The notes under the pieces were generated by a model. The model saw only the letters and a list, made by a program, of their open reading frames with translations, ran no database searches and had not been told where the DNA came from. A program made the translations under genes and the position numbers. Below, piece by piece: positions 24,134 to 30,391 of a stretch of DNA of 32,303 nucleotides. Within the stretch, counting starts at the first letter, position 1. Every line of letters begins with the position of its first letter. Origin of the DNA: a virus; IMG/VR virus record IMGVR_UViG_3300037487_001806, positions 1-32,303 of that record, one strand, 5' to 3'.

Positions 24134-24864
24134 CTCCCGTTAACCCCGCTGCCAAATAAGTCAACAATCTCCGCGCCGTGCATCAGCCGGCGAACCACCC
24201 CGGCCCCGTATCGCTCGGCAATCGCCACCCGCGACAGACCCGACGTTGCGATGGTCGTCAGGCCCGCGTCGTAGCGCCTCCCCAGGATAGCTGCGACGAC
24301 AGGCGACTGGCCCACTTGCGAAACGTGACCGCCCGCGGTGCCCAGTTCGTCAATCACCAAGATGTTAGCGGACTCAGCCGCAAAAAACAGCCCGTCCTTG
24401 CGCGCGGATTGCTCGCGAACAAGCGATTCCTCCGACGCCCACACCAGGGTAGGCGGCGAGCCAAAAGCCACACCTGACGCCATCGCCGCCAACCGCGCCG
24501 CTTTTGACGCGGCAGACAGCGCCGCGAACACGCTCGAGCTTTTGCCGCAGCCACTCGGACCGATAACGAGCTTCGCTTGGCCAACGACGAACGCCCCGTC
24601 GGCAAACGTAAACGGCTTCCAGGGTTCAAGCGCCGCGCGAGTCCGAGGCCAAAGGCGCGAAGTCCACGCTTCGTTAGCCCAGTTCGCCCACTCCCACGCG
24701 GGAAGTCCACCAGCGGTAGCCTTGCGCCACTCCGCGAGCTTGGCCCCCCGAGCATCGCGTTCTCGTTCGTCGGCTCGATCCGGTTGCCCGCTGTCGAGCT
24801 GCAACCCGCGGATAAAGCCTGCGAAATCAAAACCGCCGCCGTAATCGTCCTCGAAACCGTTCAC
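24130..24864 (-). CDS. DnaC/IstB-like AAA+ ATPase, probable helicase loader
   Basis: This 244-residue protein has Walker A GPSGCGKSS (102-110), Walker B ILVIDELG (168-175), a sensor-like strand TTIATSGL (203-210) and a late arginine cluster RYGAGVVRRL (218-227) suited to an arginine finger. These are the marks of helicase-loading DnaC-type ATPases. I chose GTG 24862-24864 because it overlaps the initiator's stop as GTGA and has a perfect GGGAGG ribosome site; an upstream ATG at 24879 would start inside that site. It would load the host replicative helicase at the phage origin, because no helicase gene is present. The initiator is directly upstream. Confidence 0.8.
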   Translation of the reverse strand: MNGFEDDYGGGFDFAGFIRGLQLDSGQPDRADERERDARGAKLAEWRKATAGGLPAWEWANWANEAWTSRLWPRTRAALEPWKPFTFADGAFVVGQAKLVIGPSGCGKSSSVFAALSAASKAARLAAMASGVAFGSPPTLVWASEESLVREQSARKDGLFFAAESANILVIDELGTAGGHVSQVGQSPVVAAILGRRYDAGLTTIATSGLSRVAIAERYGAGVVRRLMHGAEIVDLFGSGVNGR

Positions 24865-25802
24865 TTTGCATCCTCCCACGCGAGTCGCCCCGCGGTTATG
24901 TTGGTCACGAATCGTTTCAGATCCGGATCGCCTTGAACCAGGTGCTTGCTCTTGCCATTGCCCCGCGGCTTCTGCGGTTCGAGTGCGTCCTTAAACTTCC
25001 AGCCCAAGAGGCGCCGCGTCTCGCGCTCCGTCGCCCCGTCCGCGAGCTCGAGCGCCGCCGCTGCGATGGCCTTGCCGATCTTGGCCGCGTCGAGCTGCAA
25101 CGCAAGCGGCCCCAAGTGGTCTAGCAGCGCCTCGGCTACGTCCCCTCCCAAGTTCTTAAACCGCGACGACGCCGCAAGCGCCGTGGCGATCTCCGCTGCC
25201 CGAGGATCCCGAGCAATCGCAACCGGGGGTGCCGCCGCCTCTCGCGCGCCCGCGCGTCTGCTGCTCCCTCTCAGCTCTGCTTCTGCTTCTGAACTGTGCT
25301 TCTGAGATCTGAGATCTGCTTCTGCTTGTGTGACGTCACGGTCTTTTGGCGTGACGTCACGCGTGACGGACTGTGACGCGGCTCGCTTGCGATTGCGGTA
25401 ATCAGCCGCTCGAGTCGCGCTGGTGTGGTCCTTCTCGCGGTACCGGTCAAAGTTCAAGACGATGTACCCGCCGCTGATTCTGGCAAGCCGGCGCCCGTCG
25501 AAATCCTGCGATCTCGACTCGGGCTCAGGCGCCGACATCTGCTCCAACGACGCCAACCCCGCCTCGGCCTCGACCACGGCCTGATGAACGATGCCGATCC
25601 CGCTCGCCTCGATTAACCCGTACCAGCCTGCCGGTATCGTCCAGCCCGTTGGGGTCAGCGAACGCACCTCAAGTTGCGGCGTGTCCTCCGCGAGCTTGTG
25701 CGGCCTCGCCATAAGCAGCGCGGTCACGAACACCGACCGCGCCGCTGGTTGATGCCATAAGGTTGAATGCAGGATCCCGCAGTCCAGCTTTACGAATGCC
25801 AT
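24861..25802 (-). CDS. Phage replication initiator (O-like/replisome organiser)
   Basis: This 313-residue protein starts MAFVKLDCGILHSTLWHQP and continues PTGWTIPAGWYGLIEASG. This N-terminal DNA-binding module of about 130 residues resembles replication proteins of the helix-turn-helix replisome-organiser type, with VLNFDRYREKDHTSATRAADYRNRKRA closing it. Residues 140-190 are a flexible, repetitive linker; the DNA encoding it holds iteron-like repeats (25330-25378), as in lambdoid O genes. The C-terminal third is helical and may bind the loader or helicase. It lies just upstream of the DnaC-like gene, the usual O-P order. ATG 25800-25802 is four bases downstream of the XRE regulator's stop. 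Confidence 0.75.
   Translation of the reverse strand: MAFVKLDCGILHSTLWHQPAARSVFVTALLMARPHKLAEDTPQLEVRSLTPTGWTIPAGWYGLIEASGIGIVHQAVVEAEAGLASLEQMSAPEPESRSQDFDGRRLARISGGYIVLNFDRYREKDHTSATRAADYRNRKRAASQSVTRDVTPKDRDVTQAEADLRSQKHSSEAEAELRGSSRRAGAREAAAPPVAIARDPRAAEIATALAASSRFKNLGGDVAEALLDHLGPLALQLDAAKIGKAIAAAALELADGATERETRRLLGWKFKDALEPQKPRGNGKSKHLVQGDPDLKRFVTNITAGRLAWEDAK
25330..25378. repeat. Iteron-like cluster inside the replication initiator gene (candidate origin)
   Basis: Two perfect palindromes GTGACGTCAC (25330-25339 and 25351-25360, 21 bases apart) are followed by two GTGACG half-sites at 25363 and 25373. The spacings are near whole helical turns (21, 12, 10). They lie in the linker-coding part of the initiator, beside a low-complexity stretch with recurring CTTCTG (25275-25327). 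Repeats inside the initiator gene are the classic phage origin layout, so this is the best candidate for the replication origin. Confidence 0.6.
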
Positions 25803-25804
25803 GG

Positions 25805-25837
25805 CGTCACGCTATCACGCCGTGACGCGCCGTGACG
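25805..25837. repeat. Second GTGACG repeat cluster at the initiator start
   Basis: CGTCAC (25805-25810, the complement of GTGACG), a degenerate copy (25814-25819), then GTGACG at 25822-25827 and 25832-25837. They span the junction between the XRE regulator's stop and the initiator's start. The same motif in the initiator's middle suggests binding by the initiator for autoregulation or origin function. Confidence 0.5.
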
Positions 25838-26127
25838 ACTTTTTCGTCTGCCAGCGCCAACACCAACCGCAACCCGAGCGCCGCCGCCACGCGCTGGATG
25901 TTGTCCTCGCGCAGGTTTTTGGCCCCAAGGATCTGCCGCGCCCGCGCCTCGGACACCTCAAGCCTGATGGCCAGATCGCGCACCGAAAGCCCGAGCTCAA
26001 GCGCCCTGGCCGCGAATATCCGCGACAGCGGGAACCCGTGCTCGCAGTACGAGCGAAGCCGCTCTGCGCGTTTCGCAAGCGCCGCCCGCGTCGCCTCAAC
26101 GGACTCATCCATGTTGTCGTTCGTCAT
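25807..26127 (-). CDS. XRE-type HTH regulator
   Basis: This 106-residue protein has a helix-turn-helix at about residues 47-86: GLSVRDLAIRLEVSEARARQILGAKN. A leucine-rich tail follows (RLVLALADE). The turn and recognition helix fit the lambda-repressor-like (XRE/Cro) fold. The N-terminus is a charged helix. The chosen ATG (26125-26127) has an AAAGGAAA ribosome site; an upstream in-frame ATG would start inside the previous gene. It is likely a DNA-binding regulator, perhaps acting on the initiator gene that starts right after its stop. No protease or dimerisation domain is seen, so a full CI-type repressor is unlikely. Confidence 0.7.
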   Translation of the reverse strand: MTNDNMDESVEATRAALAKRAERLRSYCEHGFPLSRIFAARALELGLSVRDLAIRLEVSEARARQILGAKNLREDNIQRVAAALGLRLVLALADEKVVTARHGVIA

Positions 26128-26440
26128 TGTAATTTCCTTTCCAGTCCAGAACGGCCACCTCGGCCAGCTCGACAACCCACGGGCGCGGGTCGTCGGCCTC
26201 GTCGTCGTCGTTGCCGACGCCGTGAAACGTCACCGATTGCACCGGCACCCATTTGCTCCTGTCAGGGTCGCGGCTGTTGTCGTGGCCCGTTACTGGCCCG
26301 AGAACGGTGCGCCGTGAACGCGCTGCAATCGCCCGGCGTAGCTCGCCGCTCGCGTCGTAATCCAGGCTCTCGGCGACGCCGCCGGACGACTGGCTCTCGG
26401 CAATGAGGCGCTCGGCTTCGACGGATGCCTCGAGGCTCAC
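26105..26440 (-). CDS. Hypothetical protein upstream of the XRE regulator
   Basis: This 111-residue protein has a charged helical N-terminal half (EASVEAERLIAESQSSG, ELRRAIAARSRR). A C-terminal beta part follows (KWVPVQSVTFHGVG, PWVVELAEVAVLDWKGNY) with an acidic loop GNDDDEADD between the strands. It overlaps the regulator start by 23 bases and couples to the preceding gene by ATGA (26437-26440). I do not recognise the family. Confidence 0.6.
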   Translation of the reverse strand: MSLEASVEAERLIAESQSSGGVAESLDYDASGELRRAIAARSRRTVLGPVTGHDNSRDPDRSKWVPVQSVTFHGVGNDDDEADDPRPWVVELAEVAVLDWKGNYNDERQHG

Positions 26441-26892
26441 AGCGCGCCCCGCAGCTTTGCGTCGCGGCGCGCAACCCGCGCGGCCTCGGTGGCGAATTGG
26501 GCGGCGATGAAGGCATCGTACGCCGCCGGTGCTTTCGGGCCGGTGGCCGCGGCGAGGTATGCGGCGTAGGCCATGGCCTCAACGCATTGAGCGAGGCTGT
26601 ACGCTGCGTCCTCCTCGCTTTCTTCGTCCTCGTCTTCCTCCTCCTCTTCGTCATCGTCGCCATCGTCGTCCTCGGATGCCGCTGCCTCCCGCCCGAGGGC
26701 CGCGCGGAGTTCCTCCCGCAGCGCATCTACGTCGAACTCGGATGTGGCGAACCCCCATTCCTCCAGAGCCCTTTGAAGCACCAAATACTCGAAGTCGTCC
26801 GCGTCGTCGACAGCGACCAAACGACCAACCAATAGGTCGGCAACATGGTCCATAACAATTGACTCGACCAGGAACAAGTAAGCGCGGTTCAC
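26437..26892 (-). CDS. Highly acidic hypothetical protein
   Basis: This 151-residue protein has residues 1-65 mixed alpha/beta (YLFLVESIVMDHVADLLVGRLVAVDDADDFE). It then carries an uninterrupted run of about 24 Asp/Glu/Ser/Gly residues (around DDDGDDDEEEEEDEDEESEE), and ends in an Ala-rich helical domain with a basic tail (RVARRDAKLRGAL). I chose GTG 26890-26892, which overlaps the preceding stop as GTGA and has GGTGGAG upstream. The acid run is typical of disordered linkers, but also of DNA-mimic proteins used against restriction or other defences. The family is unknown. Confidence 0.6.
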   Translation of the reverse strand: MNRAYLFLVESIVMDHVADLLVGRLVAVDDADDFEYLVLQRALEEWGFATSEFDVDALREELRAALGREAAASEDDDGDDDEEEEEDEDEESEEDAAYSLAQCVEAMAYAAYLAAATGPKAPAAYDAFIAAQFATEAARVARRDAKLRGAL

Positions 26893-27395
26893 GACTCCAC
26901 CCCGATTCTGACGCACACGCACCAGCTGCCGTGCTTGTTTTCGCCCCAGTAACAGCCGCCGTCGCCGTCGCAATTATCGTCGCATTTTTGCGAGAGCACC
27001 GAGCGCACTGCCTTGCTGTCGCCAATCTTAATGACGCGGATTTCGTCTTGGCTTTTGCCGATTGCGTTTTCGACGGCCTCGGCCGCGGCGGCGGCGTCGT
27101 CGGCGGCGTCGTCGGCGTCGGCGTCGGCTTGCGCTTTGGCCTCGATTGCGTCAACAAGCTCGGCAAGCGCGCGATGGTGATGCGCGCACCACTCCTCGGG
27201 CCGCTCGCCCTTCATGGCGAGGTCTTCGTCCCACGTTGTGGCCTCGGACTGGTCGAGCCAATCGTCGAGGCCGTCGTTGCGACCAATCTGGTGCCCGTCG
27301 GCCAGGTCGTGCTCGGCGACGGTTGCGGCGACGCCCTGGGGCAGGACGGCGGCGAGGTATTGTTCGTAAGTCCAGGTTTTTGCGGTGGTGGTCAT
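26889..27395 (-). CDS. Acidic, Cys-rich hypothetical protein, first gene after promoter region
   Basis: This 168-residue protein opens MTTTAKTWTYEQYLAAVLP and carries an acidic Ala/Asp repeat (about residues 89-105, ADADADDAADDAAAAAE). It ends with five closely spaced cysteines (CDDNCDGDGGCYWGENK then CVCVRIG), possibly a metal site. Histidines are clustered as CAHHH. It is the first gene behind the candidate promoter at 27449-27477. The family is not recognised. Confidence 0.6.
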   Translation of the reverse strand: MTTTAKTWTYEQYLAAVLPQGVAATVAEHDLADGHQIGRNDGLDDWLDQSEATTWDEDLAMKGERPEEWCAHHHRALAELVDAIEAKAQADADADDAADDAAAAAEAVENAIGKSQDEIRVIKIGDSKAVRSVLSQKCDDNCDGDGGCYWGENKHGSWCVCVRIGVES

Positions 27396-27448
27396 GTTCG
27401 TTGTCTTTCTTTGTTGCGAGCGGCGCGGTGTGGCCAGCTCGTAAAAAG

Positions 27449-27477
27449 ACCATAAGCCCTGCCCTCGTTCAGCGCAA
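27449..27477 (-). promoter_or_regulatory. Candidate sigma70-like promoter
   Basis: On the minus strand, TTGCGC (27472-27477) and TATGGT (27449-27454) are 17 bases apart, in one of the few AT-richer gaps (27396-27553, 158 bases) of the genome. Transcription would start near 27442 and read the gene at 26889-27395 and on. Two direct repeats, GCGAAACCG (27508-27516) and GCGAAACGG (27530-27538), lie upstream. No terminator hairpin is clear in the gap. Confidence 0.4.
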
Positions 27478-27553
27478 CATAAAACTTCTACCTTGCGTCA
27501 CTTTATCGCGAAACCGTGCTTTTTCATTGGCGAAACGGCGACGCTTTTTTAGC

Positions 27554-27907
27554 TTAACCTTGCGCCGCAATTGTAATCAGCACCGACGGCTGGCCTTTTG
27601 ACTGGCTATATTCCCAGCGATACCGCGCGCTCCCGTCGTCAAGGCCGAGCGCATCGGCCACGCCATCGCGGACGGCTTTTAAAGCGCCTTGGAGGTTGTC
27701 GCTGTCCAGCGTGCGAGGGGACACGCGCACGAGCTCGGCGCGGATGACGCCGCCGAGAGCTGCCAGCGCCCGAAGCTCGCGGGCGTAGGGCAGCAGTGCG
27801 AGCCGCGCCGCGAGCCGCTGCCCCTGGACGCGCTTGGCCCTCCTGGCCCAGTGCTCGCGAAGGTTCGTCGTGCTCGGCGCGGGGATGCGAAGCGTCACCG
27901 AAATCAT
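27554..27907 (-). CDS. RusA-like Holliday-junction resolvase
   Basis: This 117-residue protein has the size and motif layout of phage RusA resolvases. An N-terminal strand (ISVTLRIPAPS) is followed by a basic helix (REHWARRAKRVQGQR). The conserved acidic site then reads LDSDNLQGALKAVRDGVADALGLDDG: D68, D70, D81 and D90-91 match the DxDN, K..D and DD positions. It would cut four-way junctions made during phage recombination or clear branched DNA before packaging. I chose ATG 27905-27907 because it overlaps the Cro-like stop as ATGA and has GAGG just upstream. A longer open frame upstream would be Arg-rich and unlike the family. Confidence 0.75.
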   Translation of the reverse strand: MISVTLRIPAPSTTNLREHWARRAKRVQGQRLAARLALLPYARELRALAALGGVIRAELVRVSPRTLDSDNLQGALKAVRDGVADALGLDDGSARYRWEYSQSKGQPSVLITIAAQG

Positions 27908-28167
27908 CGCGCCGCCTCGATTCTGTCCAACGCCGCGAACGCCTCGAGCTGTTCTTCCCGCAGCCACGCCCGGGCAGGGATAGCGCCGCCCGTCCAAGCT
28001 TCAATCGCGAGCGCGTGACGCCAGCTCGGACGCCGAATTCCCGCGAGCCACAAATGGACGGCAGTGCGCGTAACCCCGAAGATGCGCCCCATCGCGGCTT
28101 GGCTCGTGTTCGTTTTGACTAGGTATTTACCTAGCTCTTCGTTTGCAATGCGCTTTTTTCTTGTCAT
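27904..28167 (-). CDS. Cro-like HTH regulator
   Basis: This 87-residue protein has a helix-turn-helix of the Cro/XRE type at about residues 21-57 (TSQAAMGRIFGVTRTAVHLWLAGIRRPSW). A lysine/arginine-rich start (MTRKKR) precedes it. The size is that of Cro proteins, with no extra ligand domain. It starts at ATG 28165-28167; an upstream TTG would add three residues. The start lies five bases from the palindrome at 28172-28187, and the gene diverges from the plus-strand operon, so it probably represses that promoter and/or itself. No clear ribosome site precedes it, so a nearly leaderless mRNA is possible. Confidence 0.75.
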   Translation of the reverse strand: MTRKKRIANEELGKYLVKTNTSQAAMGRIFGVTRTAVHLWLAGIRRPSWRHALAIEAWTGGAIPARAWLREEQLEAFAALDRIEAAR

Positions 28168-28189
28168 GATTGTCAACCGAGGTTAACAT
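28161..28189 (+). promoter_or_regulatory. Promoter for the plus-strand operon
   Basis: TTGTCA (28161-28166, five of six consensus bases) and TAACAT (28184-28189, four of six) are exactly 17 bases apart. Transcription would start near 28196, about 50 bases before the first gene's ATG (28247). The -35 box overlaps the start codon of the divergent Cro-like gene. Confidence 0.6.
28172..28187. promoter_or_regulatory. Operator-like palindrome in the divergent region
   Basis: GTCAACCGAGGTTAAC is an inverted repeat: GTCAACC and the complement of GGTTAAC differ at one base. It fills the spacer and most of the -10 of the plus-strand promoter and ends five bases before the Cro-like gene. A related half-site (AGTTGAC) lies at 28211-28217. 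It is the natural target of the Cro-like protein. Confidence 0.55.
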
Positions 28190-28208
28190 CCTTTTCGTCA
28201 GCTCGCAA
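28180..28208 (-). promoter_or_regulatory. Weak candidate promoter for the Cro-like gene
   Basis: On the minus strand TTGCGA (28203-28208) and TAACCT (28180-28185) are 17 bases apart. The -10 is poor. Transcription would start about six bases before the ATG (28167), so the mRNA would be almost leaderless. The palindrome overlaps this -10 as well. Confidence 0.3.
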
Positions 28209-28246
28209 TGAGTTGACGCACCATCACCTTTACCAAGGACTTCACC

Positions 28247-28483
28247 ATGATTGACCTCACCGGCCGCGCTTTTGCGCGTGCCTACCGCCCCGGAACCGCC
28301 ATTGCGCTCGCCGTCCGCTGGAACCCGCCCCGAGCCCCTGGGAGCGCGGGCAACCGCCGCCACGAGCGCCCTGACGCCGCTCGCGTGGCCCCTGCGCCGC
28401 GCGAGTACGTCGTCGCCCTCGTCGGGCTGACGCTTGCGAATCTCGCCCTCGTTGCGTTGTGCGCGTTTGGAAGTGTCCGATGA
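28247..28483 (+). CDS. Small membrane protein, first gene of the plus-strand operon
   Basis: This 78-residue protein has a basic, Pro/Arg-rich N-terminal 50 residues and a single C-terminal membrane span (VVALVGLTLANLALVALCAF). An AAGGA ribosome site lies seven bases before ATG 28247. The stop overlaps the next start as ATGA. It is the first protein from the divergent promoter and thus probably among the earliest made. Early single-span proteins of phages often act on host membrane functions, but no family is recognised. Confidence 0.6.
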   Translation: MIDLTGRAFARAYRPGTAIALAVRWNPPRAPGSAGNRRHERPDAARVAPAPREYVVALVGLTLANLALVALCAFGSVR

Positions 28484-28716
28484 CGCGCGACGAATACGTT
28501 AAGGCCGAGGCCCGCGCTGTCCAAGCCTGCAGTGTCGCCGCGGACGCCCATGATCGGGCTTACGGGGCGTATGAAGCCATCCGCTACGTCGGCTCCCGCG
28601 CGGCCGTGGAGGACGCCTACACGGCCACGTTGACCACCCGCGCAGTCTACGACGCCGCGAAGGCGTGGCGCGACAATACCGGTTGGCGTCGCCCAACGTT
28701 GCGAGGTGCCCGATGA
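28480..28716 (+). CDS. Hypothetical helical protein
   Basis: This 78-residue protein, MTRDEYVKAEARAVQACS and onward, is largely Ala-rich amphipathic helix with many Tyr, and has a basic C-terminus (WRRPTLRGAR). ATG 28480 overlaps the previous stop as ATGA and the next gene couples the same way. The family is unknown. Confidence 0.6.
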   Translation: MTRDEYVKAEARAVQACSVAADAHDRAYGAYEAIRYVGSRAAVEDAYTATLTTRAVYDAAKAWRDNTGWRRPTLRGAR

Positions 28717-28919
28717 GCCCGCAACGCGAGCTGGACGCGCCCTTGATTCGCTTCGGCCGCGCGGTCATCGACCTGCAGCGCGTGCCCCTCATCCCGTACG
28801 CCGAGCGCGACGAAGAAAGCATCGCGCTTTTGTGCGACGCGACGACAGAGTGGGCCGCGTCACTGGCCGTGGTGACCGCCGTGGCCGTCGAGCGCGCACT
28901 CGCGGGAGGTCGCGAGTGA
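28713..28919 (+). CDS. Hypothetical small protein before the exonuclease-annealing fusion
   Basis: This 68-residue protein has a first half with RFGRAVIDLQRVPLIPYAE and a second, Ala/Val-rich helix (TEWAASLAVVTAVAVERALAGG). It couples by ATGA to the upstream stop and by GTGA (28916-28919) to the large recombination gene. The family is unknown. Confidence 0.6.
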   Translation: MSPQRELDAPLIRFGRAVIDLQRVPLIPYAERDEESIALLCDATTEWAASLAVVTAVAVERALAGGRE

Positions 28920-30391
28920 GCACGCTAATTGTTGATTTCAGCGCCGTCTTTTGGCGCCAATGGCACGCGAGCGGGAACGAGGCCGTGAATTTTGCGCGTC
29001 AACGCACCGTCGGGCAGATTCGCGCCCACGCCGTCGAAGCCCGCGGATTTCCTTTGGCCCCGCGCGCGGGGGCCGTCATCGCTCTTGACGCCGGCAACAA
29101 CTGGCGGCGCAAACTGTGGAGCGGCTACAAAGCGACGCGCCCCGAAAAAGACGCGCTCGCGCTCGAGCAGTTGCGTCTCTGCGAGCAGGAGCTGCGCGCG
29201 GAAGGCTACCCGCTCGTGCGCCTTGACGGGTACGAAGCCGACGACGTGATCGCGTCGCTCGTGGCGTCGATTGAAGGCCACAAGACAATCTTGACGGCTG
29301 ATAAAGACCTCCTCCAGCTCCTCGGGCCGGAGTGCGACATGTACCACCTCGCCCGCGATAAATACGTATTTGACCTCGACGTGAAAAGCGAGCTTGGCAT
29401 TGAGCCAAGCCAGGTTGCCGAATGGTTGGCACTCGCGGGGGACGCGAGCGATAACGTTCCCGGGGTCGTCGGGGTCGGCCCCAAGGGGGCCGCGAAATTG
29501 CTGGCAAAACACGGCGACCTCGCCGGGATTTACGCCGCGCTCAACACGGAAGGGGCGTTCACACCCGCGCTCGACAAAAACCTACGCGACGCTGCGAGCC
29601 GCGCCGACTGCCCAATCTTGATGAGCCTCGAGCTCGTCAAGCTCACCCCGAAACGCGCGATGGCGTGCATCACTCCCGAATTGCTCGCGGCAATTAAAGC
29701 ACCGCGAATACCGAAACCCAACACCGCAACCGAAACAGAAGAAAACATGATTCAAGAACACGAATTTGAACCCGAGGCCGCGGCGCTGCCAGAGCCACCT
29801 AAAACCCTGCCGCACCAACACGAGGTGCCAATCATCGATCGCGCCCCCGAAACGCCGGCAGAGCGCGCCCTGGTCGTGCTACCGCGCGACTGGACGCGCC
29901 AGCTCGAGCCAATCGATTCGCGCTCAGCCTACGGCTTGGCTAAAGTCGTCGTCGCGTCGCGGATGTTTCCCGCGTATGGCGCTCCCGAGTCCGCGCTGTT
30001 GGTTCTCATGGCGGGCCGCGAATTCGGCCTCGGCGCTATGGCATCGCTCAGGTCATTCCACATCATCGAAGGCAAGCCCACAATGAGCGCGCAGGCCATG
30101 ATGGCGCGGTGTTTGGAGCATCCGAGCTGCGCGGAGTTCCGTGTGGTGCGGAGCGAGTGCAGTAACGAGCTTGCGACTGTGAGCGTGCGCCGCGTCGGCT
30201 GGACTACGCCCGAAATCTACACGTGGAGCGCCGACGATGCGAAGCGTGCGGGCCTTGCTGGCCGGGGCAACTGGTCGAAGTACCCGCGCGAGATGCTAAT
30301 CAATCGCTGCATCGCCGAGGCCGCGCGATTCACTTGGCCCGAGGTTATGGCGGGTGTGTACGCGCCCGAAGAATTTGGCGGTGCGTCGTGA
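28916..30391 (+). CDS. Fusion of FEN-type 5'-3' exonuclease and RecT-like single-strand annealing protein
   Basis: One unbroken 491-residue frame holds two recombination activities. Residues 1-265 are a 5'-3' exonuclease of the PolA-N/T5 D15 class: D7 (LIVDFS), D58 (IALDAG), YKATRPEK (71-78), EADDVIASL (107-115), TADKDLLQLL (127-136) and GDASDNVPGVVGVGPKGAAKLL (175-196, with a helix-hairpin-helix) supply the metal-binding acids and DNA-binding loop. Residues 266-325 are a low-complexity linker. Residues 326-491 resemble RecT-like annealing proteins: LAKVVVASRMF, LVLMAGREFGLGAMASLRSFHIIEGKPTMSA, DAKRAGLAG and NWSKYPREMLINRC. The start is GTG 28916 with GGGAGG upstream. An in-frame ATG at 29747 with AGAAGA could make the annealing part alone. 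It would degrade 5' ends and anneal the exposed strand, with the SSB nearby. Confidence 0.85.
   Translation: MSTLIVDFSAVFWRQWHASGNEAVNFARQRTVGQIRAHAVEARGFPLAPRAGAVIALDAGNNWRRKLWSGYKATRPEKDALALEQLRLCEQELRAEGYPLVRLDGYEADDVIASLVASIEGHKTILTADKDLLQLLGPECDMYHLARDKYVFDLDVKSELGIEPSQVAEWLALAGDASDNVPGVVGVGPKGAAKLLAKHGDLAGIYAALNTEGAFTPALDKNLRDAASRADCPILMSLELVKLTPKRAMACITPELLAAIKAPRIPKPNTATETEENMIQEHEFEPEAAALPEPPKTLPHQHEVPIIDRAPETPAERALVVLPRDWTRQLEPIDSRSAYGLAKVVVASRMFPAYGAPESALLVLMAGREFGLGAMASLRSFHIIEGKPTMSAQAMMARCLEHPSCAEFRVVRSECSNELATVSVRRVGWTTPEIYTWSADDAKRAGLAGRGNWSKYPREMLINRCIAEAARFTWPEVMAGVYAPEEFGGAS

Noticed and set aside
26590-26690. A pyrimidine-rich tract that could form triplex or be regulatory
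   Set aside because: It encodes the Asp/Glu run of the acidic protein; the codons explain the composition.
27060-27135. A repeat array of GTCGTCGGC units
   Set aside because: It is low-complexity coding DNA for an Ala/Asp stretch, without regular spacing or unit structure.
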